Below are positions 16,219 to 25,464 of a DNA stretch of 38,776 nt, one piece after another. The notes below the pieces were generated by a model. That model was not told the origin of the DNA and did not search any database. It saw only the letters and a program-made list of their open reading frames with translations. The position numbers were made by a program, and so were the translations under genes. The DNA comes from a candidate division Zixibacteria bacterium SM23_73_2 (GTDB taxonomy: Bacteria; Zixibacteria; MSB-5A5; SM23-73-2), in assembly GCA_001304315.1 (NCBI GenBank), contig LJUW01000075.1:1-38776 (forward strand). The letters are read 5' to 3'. Position 1 is the first letter of the stretch. The number at the start of each line of letters is the position of its first letter.

Positions 16219-16253
16219 CAAACAGCAGGCAGATAGTTGAGAAAATAGCAATT

Positions 16254-18806
16254 CTACAAGCTTCTGTGTTCAGAGATCATTTTCTTTATCTCGGAATCGA
16301 AAATTTTTTTCAGATTATCCAGATCAAATTTAATTTTTTCAGGAGGGATATCCAGCCTGTAGGAGCCGGTTCTGTTGTTTTCGATTAATTCTTGTGTGAA
16401 TTCGCCTGAGGATTTAATCTGGTTTTTTAAACGGTAAAGATATTTTGCCTGGTTTTCTCCTGGCTCCAGATCCATCTTATGCATCCATCCGTCCTCGGTT
16501 TTTTTCTTTGCCCAGGCTAATTTAAAAAGATAGCTGAAGGATTTTGCCGGTAGGTAGATTTCTTTTCCGTTCAGGATGATTAAAAACCTACCCTTTTCTT
16601 GCTGGCCGTCCATGACCAGACAAATTAACTCTTTTTCAGGTTCATATCTTTTAACCTGGGGCTTTTTTTTCTTTTGGGATTTTCGGGATAAAGTTTCTTT
16701 TAAGTTTTGAGCAACTTTTTCAGGAATGATTTTTTTCAAGTCATTTAATTCTGTTTTTTTCAGCTTGTCCAGCTGGTAAAGGTTATTTTCAACCAGAGCC
16801 CAAACAAAGTCCCTTCCCATTCCCGGCACCCTCAGGGATGAAAGCTTGAGCCCTTTTTCATCCACTCCATAAAGGATTTTTTGTGAGAGGTTTTTTAGAA
16901 ATTTGTTTTTTTCTTTTTGCTTTTGTGTAATCCGGGCAACAAGGCTGGACGCATCCAGAAGCCAGCTTAGGGTCTCAGCAGAACTTTTTATAAAGCCGGA
17001 TCTTAAATTGTATTTTTCCTCGATGACCTTTGTGGGCAGATCCGAAATCCAGTCTGTAAAAAGAAAACATAGTTTTAGTTTTCTTTTCCGTCTTGAGGTG
17101 AGGGAGAGGTGGTCCCCTAAAAAAGATTTTAACTTAAAATTTTCCTCAAACATCTGTTCGTAAAATCCGATTTGTTCCTCCCGGGGAGCAAGGCTCACCC
17201 AAAGTTTCTGACCATCCTCGGTTTGAAGAAGGTTGAAAATAAAGATGGTTTCCTCTGTTAAATCATTTTGATCCAGCATCCTTTTTATCGCCAACCCCGT
17301 TTTTATGGTGATTCCTGAAAGCACGAAGGTTTTTCCCAGCTCCGATGTGAAAAGTTCTCCATTGTCTTTTAAAAGAATATTTTCTCTTAAAAGAAATTCC
17401 GTTTTTTCGTTTATGCTATTTTGCATTTGATCATATTTCAATGCCCTGTACTCAGAGAAGGTGTTGCAGAGTACGTCTTTCAACCTGGTAATATCTTTTG
17501 CACATCCCGACGTCACCAGGTCCAGGATGATATCCTCCAAACTGAGCTGGTAAAGCCCGGGTGAAAGGAGCTGTTCTTTAGTTTCGATATACTCCTCCCA
17601 CAGTGATTCGAAGTGAAATTGGTTGGCTGCGATTACGATCGACCGCCCGAAATCCAAGCCCTTTTTTAACCTTCCTGCCCGTCCGGACATGTTCTCGTAC
17701 TCTCCCCAGGGAACAGGACAGAGTATGGTTCTTTCGGAGTACTCCGGGAGATGGTATTTCTGGGTTTCGATGATTACGGTTTTGGCTGGAAGGTTGACTC
17801 CCATGGACAGGGTGGTGGTCGAGAAGATCAGGGAACAAAATAAGAGCTTTTTTTTGAGAGAGGTTGGCTCCAGATCGGACAGCTCGGATATGGCATTGTT
17901 TGCCCTTTTGTTTTCCGTTCTCTCCGCGAAATCAACAGCCAATTTCTCCGAATCGAATTTCCCCTTTAAAAACACCAGAACCTTTCCTTTTGCCTTTATC
18001 AGTTTTTCCAAACAGGCAAATAATATCTCAGCTGGGTTTTCATAATCGTTTTCTAAAAAATTTTCGACTTCATCCTCTTCGGAGTTGTATTTTCTGTAGT
18101 GAAATTTTCCGTCAAATAAAACTCCCTGATGAAGCTCAACCGGCCTTTTATTCAGATAAAGGAGTTTTAAACCCAGCCAGCCAGCTAATTCCTCAGCATC
18201 TTTTCCCCGCTCAGACCGGGATGGGGATTTCGTACTCTGGGACAAAACCGCAGACAATCCGAGTATTTGGGGATGGTATTTGCTGTTTTTTATTTTGGTC
18301 AAGATAAGCTCCAGCACCGGACCTCTGCTAATGTCTCCTATCATCTGGAGCTCGTCTACTATCAATAGATTTACCTGGGATAGGAGATCTAAGTTTTTAA
18401 TCAGTACCTGGTTGAATTTTTCATATATGACGATGGCCAGATCGAAATCCCCCTTTTCCAAATCCCGGTCACATTCTTTTCTGTCCCTGGTTGAGATTAT
18501 GACCTTAATCCCCAGGTGCGAATACTTTTCACAGAAATCGGCGTATTTTTCCTCAGCGATGGCTTTTAAAGGGACTAAAAAGACCACTTTTTTCCTGTGA
18601 AATATATTGACAACCGCAGCTAATTCTCCACAGAAAGTTTTCCCGGAGGAGGTTGGTGCGGATATAAGTAGAGACTCTCCTTCCAGAAGCCTGTATCTGG
18701 TAAGAGCTTCTTTTTGAAGGGGCAGAAGTTTTCCCCCCTGGATTCTTTTCCATGAATCGATAACTTTTTGTGGGATCCCATATCTTGTTAATTTTGTAAT
18801 CTCCAT
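16254..18806 (-). CDS. Ski2-like superfamily 2 helicase with C-terminal winged-helix domain
   Basis: ATG at 18806 is chosen, since GAGGTG stands 8 bp upstream; a GTG three codons earlier is less likely. The 850-aa protein is an ATP-driven SF2 helicase. Motifs: Q-motif-like LLPLQKEAL, Walker A APTSSGKT near residue 50, VPLKAIAEEKY (Ia), motif II LLIVDELQMIGD near 150 (DELQ instead of DEAH/DEIH), LGLSAVLS (III), FSTTTLSMGVNLPAKTVII (V) and NMSGRAGR (VI). Around residue 665 a helix-hairpin-helix-like LRVPGMGRDFVWALVENNLY appears, as in Hel308-type enzymes. The last ~100 residues (ILNGKEIYLPAKSFSYLFKL, QAKYLYRLKNQI, LIENNRTGSYRLDIP) strongly resemble an OmpR/PhoB-type winged helix. Role in repair or RNA handling is inferred; the fusion is unusual. 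Confidence 0.88.
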   Translation of the reverse strand: MEITKLTRYGIPQKVIDSWKRIQGGKLLPLQKEALTRYRLLEGESLLISAPTSSGKTFCGELAAVVNIFHRKKVVFLVPLKAIAEEKYADFCEKYSHLGIKVIISTRDRKECDRDLEKGDFDLAIVIYEKFNQVLIKNLDLLSQVNLLIVDELQMIGDISRGPVLELILTKIKNSKYHPQILGLSAVLSQSTKSPSRSERGKDAEELAGWLGLKLLYLNKRPVELHQGVLFDGKFHYRKYNSEEDEVENFLENDYENPAEILFACLEKLIKAKGKVLVFLKGKFDSEKLAVDFAERTENKRANNAISELSDLEPTSLKKKLLFCSLIFSTTTLSMGVNLPAKTVIIETQKYHLPEYSERTILCPVPWGEYENMSGRAGRLKKGLDFGRSIVIAANQFHFESLWEEYIETKEQLLSPGLYQLSLEDIILDLVTSGCAKDITRLKDVLCNTFSEYRALKYDQMQNSINEKTEFLLRENILLKDNGELFTSELGKTFVLSGITIKTGLAIKRMLDQNDLTEETIFIFNLLQTEDGQKLWVSLAPREEQIGFYEQMFEENFKLKSFLGDHLSLTSRRKRKLKLCFLFTDWISDLPTKVIEEKYNLRSGFIKSSAETLSWLLDASSLVARITQKQKEKNKFLKNLSQKILYGVDEKGLKLSSLRVPGMGRDFVWALVENNLYQLDKLKKTELNDLKKIIPEKVAQNLKETLSRKSQKKKKPQVKRYEPEKELICLVMDGQQEKGRFLIILNGKEIYLPAKSFSYLFKLAWAKKKTEDGWMHKMDLEPGENQAKYLYRLKNQIKSSGEFTQELIENNRTGSYRLDIPPEKIKFDLDNLKKIFDSEIKKMISEHRSL

Positions 18807-18842
18807 ATTTATCACCTCTTTTTTTATTATCGGCTAATATTC

Positions 18843-18870
18843 AATATACTGCACATTTGTGCCTTGTCAA
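18843..18870 (-). promoter_or_regulatory. Candidate sigma-70 promoter of the helicase gene
   Basis: On the minus strand a perfect TTGACA (complement of 18865-18870), a 16-bp spacer and TATATT (complement of 18843-18848) lie about 37 bp upstream of the helicase ATG. The spacer itself is partly palindromic (GCACAAATGTGC), so an operator overlapping the promoter is possible. Confidence 0.7.
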
Positions 18871-19002
18871 GGAAAAAATTAAAAAACTTAGACATTAATC
18901 TTAATTCTTAAGAATATACTATAATATTCAGTAATACAATATGTTAGCGATAAGAGATAAAGTTGAGTATTTAAATCCAGTATTGTTTTTTATAGATGGA
19001 GC

Positions 19003-19105
19003 CTTTGCGAGCGTAGCGAAGCAATCCCCATCTGTAAAAAGGGGAATCTCCTCCCGTCCTTCGGGAGCCCACCCGAAAAGGGCAGGCAAGAGGTTCCCTA
19101 CTTTC
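19003..19105. repeat. Dispersed repeat-like intergenic element
   Basis: This segment contains TTTGCGAGCGTAGCGAAGCA, then ATCCCC/GGGGAAT around a short loop, and CTCCCGTCCTTCGGGAG, a perfect 6-bp hairpin with an extra pair. The wording is typical of small interspersed palindromic elements. It has no coding sense. Only one copy is visible here, so the repeat status is inferred from its structure. Confidence 0.45.
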
Positions 19106-19194
19106 TATTTTTTGACACCAAGGTATAAAGAGTTAGGACAAGTTTTAAACCTTTCAAGTTAAGCGTATACTTTTAAGATATTAAATGATAAATT

Positions 19195-20013
19195 ATGAAT
19201 AAAAAGACAAGATACAAATCTGTTATATCGGCATCAAGAAGAGTAGACCTTCTGACATTTTATCCTGATTTTATGGTTGAGAGATTAGAAAAGATAGGAA
19301 AAGAGAACATTCATACCCTGGTGATCTGGACCAAGAACCCGGAGAACATATTAAAACACAAAAAGTTAAACAAAACACTTAAAAGCTTGGATCAAGTCTA
19401 TGTTCTCCTTACAATCACAGGCTTGGGAGGGACCGAGCTTGAGCCGAATGCACCTTCTAATGAGAAGGTCCTGCAACTTTTACCTAAGCTGATTGATTTT
19501 TTGGGTTCTTCAAAAAGATTAGCCATAAGATATGATCCTTTGCTGGATGTCTACTATAAAGATGAAGTTCATCTGACTAATATAGATATGGAAATTTTTA
19601 AAAATCTTTTAAAAGATATTAAGGGATCAGGTATAGAAAGAGTAATCACCTCCTACATAACCCTTTATCCCAAAGTTGTTAAAAGATTAGAAAAGAATAA
19701 TTTCAGGGTTGTTCCTCATTCAAAAGACGAGATTGAAAATTTCATTCAGAAGAGGATGATACCCCTGTGCGAGAAAGAGAATCTAAAACTTAACACCTGC
19801 GTTCTGCCTGATCTGACCACCACAGGTTGCATTGAGGGGAAGCTGTTGTCAGAACTTCATCCTGAAAAAGAGAGGTGCTCTTTAGCAAAAGATCAATCGC
19901 AGAGACCAAATTGTCACTGTACTAAATCTTTGGACATAGGAGAATGGTTTTCATGCTATCATGGCTGTTTCTACTGTTATGGAAACCCGCACATACCTGA
20001 GCTTAAGGTTTAA
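19195..20013 (+). CDS. DUF1848 family iron-sulfur protein
   Basis: A 272-aa cytoplasmic protein of the DUF1848 family. It starts with the family hallmark KSVISASRRVDLLTFYPDFM, continues with LVIWTKNPENIL and LTITGLGGTELEPNAPS, then RLAIRYDPLL and a TIM-barrel-like middle. It ends with a cysteine-rich module, CSLAKDQSQRPNCHCTKSLD followed by IGEWFSCYHGCFYCYGNPH; the C-x-x-x-C-x-x-C pattern and additional cysteines suggest an Fe-S cluster, and the fold is thought to be radical-SAM-like. No substrate is known. The last 11 bp overlap the convergent GAF-protein gene. The family assignment is confident, the function open. Confidence 0.88.
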   Translation: MNKKTRYKSVISASRRVDLLTFYPDFMVERLEKIGKENIHTLVIWTKNPENILKHKKLNKTLKSLDQVYVLLTITGLGGTELEPNAPSNEKVLQLLPKLIDFLGSSKRLAIRYDPLLDVYYKDEVHLTNIDMEIFKNLLKDIKGSGIERVITSYITLYPKVVKRLEKNNFRVVPHSKDEIENFIQKRMIPLCEKENLKLNTCVLPDLTTTGCIEGKLLSELHPEKERCSLAKDQSQRPNCHCTKSLDIGEWFSCYHGCFYCYGNPHIPELKV

Positions 20014-22096
20014 TTGTAGCAGTTGAAAAGCCGGTTAACTCTTTTTTAATCCTCTGGCTGTTTTTCTGAATCGTTTTCAGGTATTTGAGATTTTCCTCAT
20101 CGGTAAAGTCCTTTTTCTTTTGGATAAGTTCTGCTGAGCCCAAAATGGATGAAAGACAGTTGTTTATTTTAAGGCTTAGTTCATAGAATTTCTCCGGAGC
20201 ATCCTCTTTTTTTGAGTCGGGCTTTTGGATGAACATTCTCTTCACAGCTAATCCAAGATAAAAGCTTATAGCCTCAAGGAAATCGATCTCATCTTTGGAA
20301 AAGGGTTTTCTGTCCCAGTTTCTCATTTCCCCAACCGAGATCACTCCAAAGGGTTTTTGGTCAACCACCAGAGGAACTAAAAGGGCTGAGTTGATCTTTT
20401 GATCCATAAGAAGACCTGCCTCCTCTTCGGACATAATGCTTTCCGGGTCATCCTGATTGACCAGAACCGGTCTTTTGGCTTCAAGAGCGAATCTGTGCCA
20501 GGGAAGCTCGGAGAGGAGAAATCTCTTTTTATCCTGAAGATCTATTCCACCTTCCCTTATCTTATGAGAGGACAATGACAGAAGATGAGGGGATGGTCTT
20601 TTCGATTTGGCTTCTTCTTTTTTAGCTTCGGTTTCTGAGGTAAAAAACCTCTCTTCGGACAGAACTGAGACCCGGCATAAGGATGCAGGCAGTCCACAGG
20701 TTATGTTTTCAGCAGCGTAATCGAATATTTTCTGCAGGTCTTTTTCCTCCAGAGATTTTTTAGCAAACCCGTTCAACCTGGTCAGCTTCTCTTCTTTTGA
20801 GCTTAATTCTTCTTTTAGGTCGGATTTTAAAAGGAAGAGATCGAAAAGGGAACAGATGAGTTTGAGCCATCTGGCATCTTCGGGCTGGTAGTTTTTAGCC
20901 TTAACGCTGCCGAAGGTCAAGACTCCGTTCCGGGATAGGGGTAAAGCCAAAATCGATCTTATACCACTGGCTTTAATCAGAGTATCGTCCGGTAGGGTAT
21001 CAGGGGAGACATCGTCTTTAATCAGGGGTTCATTTGAATTTTTTACCTTCTCCACGAGGGTCCCCTGGGTGGGAAGGGATCGGCGTCGATTTAAAAGAAG
21101 GTTCCACTCACCTGCCATGGAGAGATGCCCCATGTTTTTTCCGGAGGAGTCCATTACCGCCAGGGAAATATAGTCAAAATCCACAATTTTTTTCAAAAGC
21201 TTAGCCATCTTGGGGAAGGTCTCCTCAATTTCAAATCCCGATAAGATCAGATCAGTGAACTCATCTCCAACGGATATGTAAGCTCTGCGCCATTTATTTC
21301 TTTTGCATACTAAAGACCTTTCGGTCATCACCCCAAGAAGTTTTCCCAGACCGGACAGATACAAAGTCTCATCATAGGTGAATCTCTGCGGTCTTTGATC
21401 ATATATCCCTATTATGCCGTGAACTTTGTCTTTGAATCTTATGGGCACGCAAGCAAAGGAGGAGATTTTGTCGGTTTCAAAGAAAAGCCTGTTATATTCG
21501 GGCAAAGCGGATATCTCATCCTGGGTTACCGTTTCCTTGGTGGATATGCCTTCCCTGAAGAAACTGTTTTCCTCAGGCAGGGAGTATAATAGCTGGATTC
21601 TCTCCGAGGGAACCTGCCAGTAAGCTGAAAGGGAGAATTCACTTGAATTCAGGGAGTTTTTATAGAGCACCCCCATTCCGTATCTCATCGTGGACATGAT
21701 TTGAGTGAAAGCCTCTTTTAGAAGCTCATCGGTGGAGGTCGCTTTTTCTGATAAAGATGAGAGAATCTTGATGCAGTTTAGCTGTCTTAATTTATCCTTG
21801 AAATCGAGGTTAAGTCTTTTACCCCAGTGAAGCAGGTGAATAATCCCGCTTATGCAAACCAGGGTTCCGAGAACCAGTCCGCAGATTTCCGCGGTTTTAA
21901 AATAAGGATTGGGGTAGAATAGAAAAATCTTTGACAATAACTTAACTCCAAAAGTAGCCGAAAAAATCAAAAATCCGAGGGTAAGCAGTTTGAAGTTCTT
22001 AGGATAGTAGCTTAGATATTTTGGTTTAAATCTAAGGATAAATAAAAGGATGAATAAAGACAAGAAAAGCAAAAGAGTTTCCTTCAGAAATTGCAT
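20003..22096 (-). CDS. Membrane-bound multi-GAF protein with degenerate histidine-kinase dimerisation domain
   Basis: A 697-aa sensor-like protein. About three membrane helices lie in the first 95 residues (LLLFLSLFILLFILRF; LLTLGFLIFSATFGVKLL; AEICGLVLGTLVCISGII). Then come three GAF-like domains, at about 110-255 (SFACVPIRFKDKVHGIIGIY), 270-410 (SILALPLSRNGVLTFGSVKA) and 430-620 (SALLVPLVVDQKPFGVISVG). The C-terminus, ELSLKINNCLSSILGSAELI then YLKTIQKNSQRIKKELTGFS, is clearly derived from a HisKA dimerisation domain, but the phospho-accepting His of 'H-E-I-N-N-P-L' is Leu, and the protein ends with no HATPase domain. It cannot be a normal kinase; it may be a ligand-sensing partner of another kinase. 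AAGGAGG precedes the ATG. Confidence 0.85.
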   Translation of the reverse strand: MQFLKETLLLFLSLFILLFILRFKPKYLSYYPKNFKLLTLGFLIFSATFGVKLLSKIFLFYPNPYFKTAEICGLVLGTLVCISGIIHLLHWGKRLNLDFKDKLRQLNCIKILSSLSEKATSTDELLKEAFTQIMSTMRYGMGVLYKNSLNSSEFSLSAYWQVPSERIQLLYSLPEENSFFREGISTKETVTQDEISALPEYNRLFFETDKISSFACVPIRFKDKVHGIIGIYDQRPQRFTYDETLYLSGLGKLLGVMTERSLVCKRNKWRRAYISVGDEFTDLILSGFEIEETFPKMAKLLKKIVDFDYISLAVMDSSGKNMGHLSMAGEWNLLLNRRRSLPTQGTLVEKVKNSNEPLIKDDVSPDTLPDDTLIKASGIRSILALPLSRNGVLTFGSVKAKNYQPEDARWLKLICSLFDLFLLKSDLKEELSSKEEKLTRLNGFAKKSLEEKDLQKIFDYAAENITCGLPASLCRVSVLSEERFFTSETEAKKEEAKSKRPSPHLLSLSSHKIREGGIDLQDKKRFLLSELPWHRFALEAKRPVLVNQDDPESIMSEEEAGLLMDQKINSALLVPLVVDQKPFGVISVGEMRNWDRKPFSKDEIDFLEAISFYLGLAVKRMFIQKPDSKKEDAPEKFYELSLKINNCLSSILGSAELIQKKKDFTDEENLKYLKTIQKNSQRIKKELTGFSTATIKP

Positions 22097-22728
22097 TTCC
22101 CCCTCCTTTTTTAAGTTCTTTTTTTAGGGTGTTACTTTTTTTTAATTTCATAACTCATCCCTGGTCAAAGAGGTGCTTTCGTGAGGCAAAGAGATGATGA
22201 AGTGTTCTATTAAATTTATCGACCTGAACAACAAAACGTTTAGCTGCTCCGGGGATAACAGATCTTGGATTTTACAACTTTGAGTTCAAATAATTCAATC
22301 ACCTTAACAGAAGATGCCTTCTTTTTTTATTCTTTGAACCAAGATCATATAGAATCTACCCTGATGGAGTTAAACCTTGACAATTCCCTTTTTTATGTTA
22401 TATTGAAATAAGATGGAGAGGTGGTGTGATCAAAAACTCAACGGTGAATATTGATTTTTGATAATTGATCTTTGAGGATGTGTGGTGACTTTTCCCTTTA
22501 CTTATCGATGGTTTTTGGGAGTCAGGATTTCCTTTTTGCTTGTGAACAGGAGCGGTAAAAAGTGAAAGTTCTTAATGTAAACTTTTTCCGGAGAGGGGGT
22601 GGGAAAAGGGTCAAGTAGGCCAAGCTTTAATCAGCGATACCTGACCGGAGTCAGTTTGTTTATCAGTTATTTTTAGGATAAGCATCAATTCTATAATCAG
22701 CAACCTTGAAAGGAGAGAAAAAAAACAG
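22097..22728. other. 632-bp intergenic region with long leader of the C10 peptidase gene
   Basis: This is the longest non-coding stretch of the window. It holds a strong rightward promoter at 22377-22404 and then a leader of about 315 nt with GA- and G-rich blocks, including TTAATGTAAACTTTTTCCGG at 22572 and a run of Gs. I recognise no known riboswitch. The segment 22097-22370 shows neither a gene nor an obvious repeat. Confidence 0.5.
22377..22404 (+). promoter_or_regulatory. Candidate sigma-70 promoter of the C10 peptidase gene
   Basis: TTGACA at 22377-22382, a 16-bp spacer and TATATT at 22399-22404, the same layout as the M14 and helicase promoters. The predicted leader is about 315 nt. 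Confidence 0.7.
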
Positions 22729-25413
22729 ATGAAGATTTTAGCTTTTATTTTGATTTGCCTGGTGGGGCTGCTTTTTGTTACAGCTCCTCTGACATTAGCA
22801 GAGACGGCGACACAACAGGAATCAGAACTGGTCTGCCAGAACTGGCTTTCCTACATGGTGTATCAGAGAAGCGCATGGGCTGGAGAGGTCAACCCCCGGA
22901 TAATAAAAGTCGATAGGCTGGTGGAGAAGGATACCCTTTTGGGTTTTTGTTACTCTGTCGCTCCGCGCGGATTCGTGGTGGTGCCCATTATCAAGGAGCT
23001 TCCTCCTATACAAACCTATTCTGATGAGTGTGACCTGAACCTTGATCAGAGATTCGGGTTTCCCCAGCTTCTCAAGGAGTATCTTCTAAGCCGAATAAGG
23101 CTTTATGCCGTAGTGTACGGAAGCCTGGATGCGGTTCAACCTCCAACCGGAGATGTACTTCTGGGACGGGGACACAGACTCGAATGGAATAAATTTTTGA
23201 AAAGCCAAGAAGAATTTCAGAATAGTCTGATGCAGAGGGAATTTCAGACCTTAACAGAGGTGGGACCGCTTTTGACAAGTTCCTGGCGCCAGGGCTCCCC
23301 CTATAACGATTCCTGTCCCATGGGGGATGGAGGTCGCTGCGTGGTCGGCTGCGTGGCAACTGCTACTGCTCAGATTTTGAAATACTGGAATTGGCCTCCT
23401 TCCGGGGTAGGAAGTCACACCTACTGGTGGGGTGGGGATTATTCCTGCGGAGGTAGTACTGATGGGGAGTGGCTGAGTGCCGATTACTCCGATTCCTATG
23501 ATTGGGCTAACATGCCCGATAGTTGCGATATGGGATGCACCCAGGCAGAGGAGGAGGCTTTGGCTGAACTCAATTATGAGGTGGGAGTTGCATTTGAGAT
23601 GGATTATGGGGCTTGCGGCTCGGGAGCCTGGGTTTACAAAGCCGTTGACATATATCCCGTATATTTCAGATACGACCGATCGATAGATAGAGAGAACCGA
23701 TTTGAGCACAGCGCAGCTGGATGGTTTTCTTTGATTCAAACGGAGATAAACCAGGGTCGGCCCATCCAGTATCGTATCTCCAGACATTCCATAGTCTGCG
23801 ATGGGTGGAGGGATACCGGCGGGCAGAACCAGTACCATATGAATTACGGATGGGGTGGTTCTTATACCGCATGGTTTTCCATAGACAGCCTTTACTGTTA
23901 TTGGGAGCCAGGTGATCTCTGTCCTCCGATGGAGGAATTGATGATCAGGTATATAATGCCCGATACCAGCTCGGGTGGGAAAATAGATTACACTCCCGAG
24001 GCTTATATCCCTTACATTCACGTGCCTAACTCTGGAAGTGTCACCGATACGCTGTTGGTGAAAAACAATGGTATTGGTCAGTTAAGCGGGACATTAGTTT
24101 CGTCCGCTTCCTGGATCAACTTAACTCCCAGTTCCTTTTCTCTTGCCTCAGCTGATTCTCAGAGCGTTGAAGTAACTTTAAATGCATCGGGATATTCCGA
24201 TACTTTCCTGGTCGATAGCATTCACATAAGTTCAAATGACCCGGAATTTCCCGATATCTACGTACCAGCCTATTTAGTGGTCTCAGATCAATACTATGAA
24301 CCGGATTTTACCCTTATGGATAACGGAACCTTTCAGATTTATGAATCCAATGTAGGCAATATAGCCAATCGAATACCGGGAGGGGGGATGTATCTTATCG
24401 CTGATGAGTTCGATGCCATTTACGATGGCTCGGTGGTATTGGGTACCGATGATCCGACCTATGGACCAATGGTGGGAAGGTTTGTGTTCGATGATGAATT
24501 CATGCTGGCAGAGACCTCTTTGGTGTCCGAGGATGCCTCCGGTGTAAAGCTTAAGGTGACCAAGTCCAGGTTTGCTCCTTTCAATCCTTATCTTCCTGAA
24601 CTAAAATGGTGGTGGGCAACGGTTGAAATGTACGATAAGATATTCTATTCCGGTGATTCAGATTCTCCGGAAAGATACATCAAAAAGGTTCATTTGAAGA
24701 TTTACAAAAATGATCCCCCCACCTGGTGGGATGACGCGAGCGGTACCAACCCGGAAATATATGCTGGGATGGCAATAGACTTTGATCCTCCCTCAGCTTA
24801 CAGCAATACTCCGGGCTACGACGAATCTTTGAACCTCATCTTCCAGCAGGGCTATGGCTCACAGACTACCCCTACCGGTGCAAGGTATGATTCAATATAT
24901 ACTGGCATAGCTTATCATGGCGGTTCAGCTTATGGTGGTCACGTTCTTCCCAATCCCATCTACATATGGCTTCTGAATGCTTACCATGATGATTCACTTT
25001 ATGCGGTGCTCTCCACCCCTGGATTTTCCATTCGCGATCCCGAGGCACCCCGTCAGACCGACTATAACTGCGTGATGTCCGGAACCCAAATATCCGCAGG
25101 TCAGCTGGAAACGGATACAGTGGAAGTTCAGTTTTTGATTATTGTATCCACCAGCGGATTACAGGATCTGAAGGATCGGGTGAAGATGTTTGAGTGCGGG
25201 AATGCAGACCGGGATGAGGACGGAGCGGTTAACCTCAGTGATGTGATTTCCATGGCCCGGGATTACTTTGGCACCGGCCCTGAGACCTTCAGATTCTTAG
25301 CTGACGTTGAAGGCGATGGTGATTTGGACTTATCCGATGTGCTCAATCTGGCAAATTACTATTTCGGAAAACCCGGATACGAGATTCACTGTGATTGTGA
25401 GGAGAATTGGTAG
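22729..25413 (+). CDS. Secreted C10 (streptopain-like) cysteine peptidase with C-terminal dockerin
   Basis: An 894-aa exported protease. Signal peptide MKILAFILICLVGLLFVTAP ends near TLA. The propeptide region (ESELVCQNWLSYMVY, GFVVVPIIKELPPIQTYSD) resembles the Spi/C10 prodomain. The catalytic domain follows: nucleophile C208 in VVGCVATATAQILKYWNWP, His353 in YRISRHSIVCDGWRD, and the stabilising MNYGWGG. After residue ~430 come an Ig-like segment (GSVTDTLLVKNNGIGQLSGT), a large beta-rich domain, and two dockerin-type repeats, GNADRDEDGAVNLSDVISMA and DVEGDGDLDLSDVLNLANYY. The triad is complete, so it should be active once processed. The dockerin implies attachment to a cohesin-bearing partner, none of which is recognised here. 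AAAGGAGAG stands before the ATG. Confidence 0.92.
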   Translation: MKILAFILICLVGLLFVTAPLTLAETATQQESELVCQNWLSYMVYQRSAWAGEVNPRIIKVDRLVEKDTLLGFCYSVAPRGFVVVPIIKELPPIQTYSDECDLNLDQRFGFPQLLKEYLLSRIRLYAVVYGSLDAVQPPTGDVLLGRGHRLEWNKFLKSQEEFQNSLMQREFQTLTEVGPLLTSSWRQGSPYNDSCPMGDGGRCVVGCVATATAQILKYWNWPPSGVGSHTYWWGGDYSCGGSTDGEWLSADYSDSYDWANMPDSCDMGCTQAEEEALAELNYEVGVAFEMDYGACGSGAWVYKAVDIYPVYFRYDRSIDRENRFEHSAAGWFSLIQTEINQGRPIQYRISRHSIVCDGWRDTGGQNQYHMNYGWGGSYTAWFSIDSLYCYWEPGDLCPPMEELMIRYIMPDTSSGGKIDYTPEAYIPYIHVPNSGSVTDTLLVKNNGIGQLSGTLVSSASWINLTPSSFSLASADSQSVEVTLNASGYSDTFLVDSIHISSNDPEFPDIYVPAYLVVSDQYYEPDFTLMDNGTFQIYESNVGNIANRIPGGGMYLIADEFDAIYDGSVVLGTDDPTYGPMVGRFVFDDEFMLAETSLVSEDASGVKLKVTKSRFAPFNPYLPELKWWWATVEMYDKIFYSGDSDSPERYIKKVHLKIYKNDPPTWWDDASGTNPEIYAGMAIDFDPPSAYSNTPGYDESLNLIFQQGYGSQTTPTGARYDSIYTGIAYHGGSAYGGHVLPNPIYIWLLNAYHDDSLYAVLSTPGFSIRDPEAPRQTDYNCVMSGTQISAGQLETDTVEVQFLIIVSTSGLQDLKDRVKMFECGNADRDEDGAVNLSDVISMARDYFGTGPETFRFLADVEGDGDLDLSDVLNLANYYFGKPGYEIHCDCEENW

Positions 25414-25435
25414 AAAAAGATATCATAAGAATCCC

Positions 25436-25464
25436 AAAAAGGTGGAGAAGACCCCGCCCTTTTT
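25436..25464 (+). terminator. Possible terminator after the C10 peptidase gene
   Basis: AAAAAGG (25436-25442) can pair with CCTTTTT, with the GC-rich interior GTGG...CCCCGC partly paired, ending in a T run. It lies 22 bp after the stop codon. The stem has a mismatch, so confidence is moderate. Confidence 0.4.

Larger units (their letters stand above)
18807..19194. other. 388-bp divergent intergenic region with helicase promoter and repeat
   Basis: This region separates the leftward helicase gene from the rightward DUF1848 gene. It holds a strong leftward promoter and, at about 19003-19105, a repeat-like segment. No clear promoter for the DUF1848 gene stands out. Confidence 0.5.

Noticed and set aside
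18941-19162. 73-codon open frame
   Set aside because: It runs through a palindromic repeat-like segment, has no ribosome binding site and no protein-like composition.
22405-22728. Known riboswitch in the C10 leader
   Set aside because: No cyclic-di-GMP, cobalamin, TPP or other consensus core could be recognised by eye.
23251-24021. 256-codon open frame on the minus strand
   Set aside because: It lies opposite the C10 catalytic domain; long antisense frames are expected there from codon bias.
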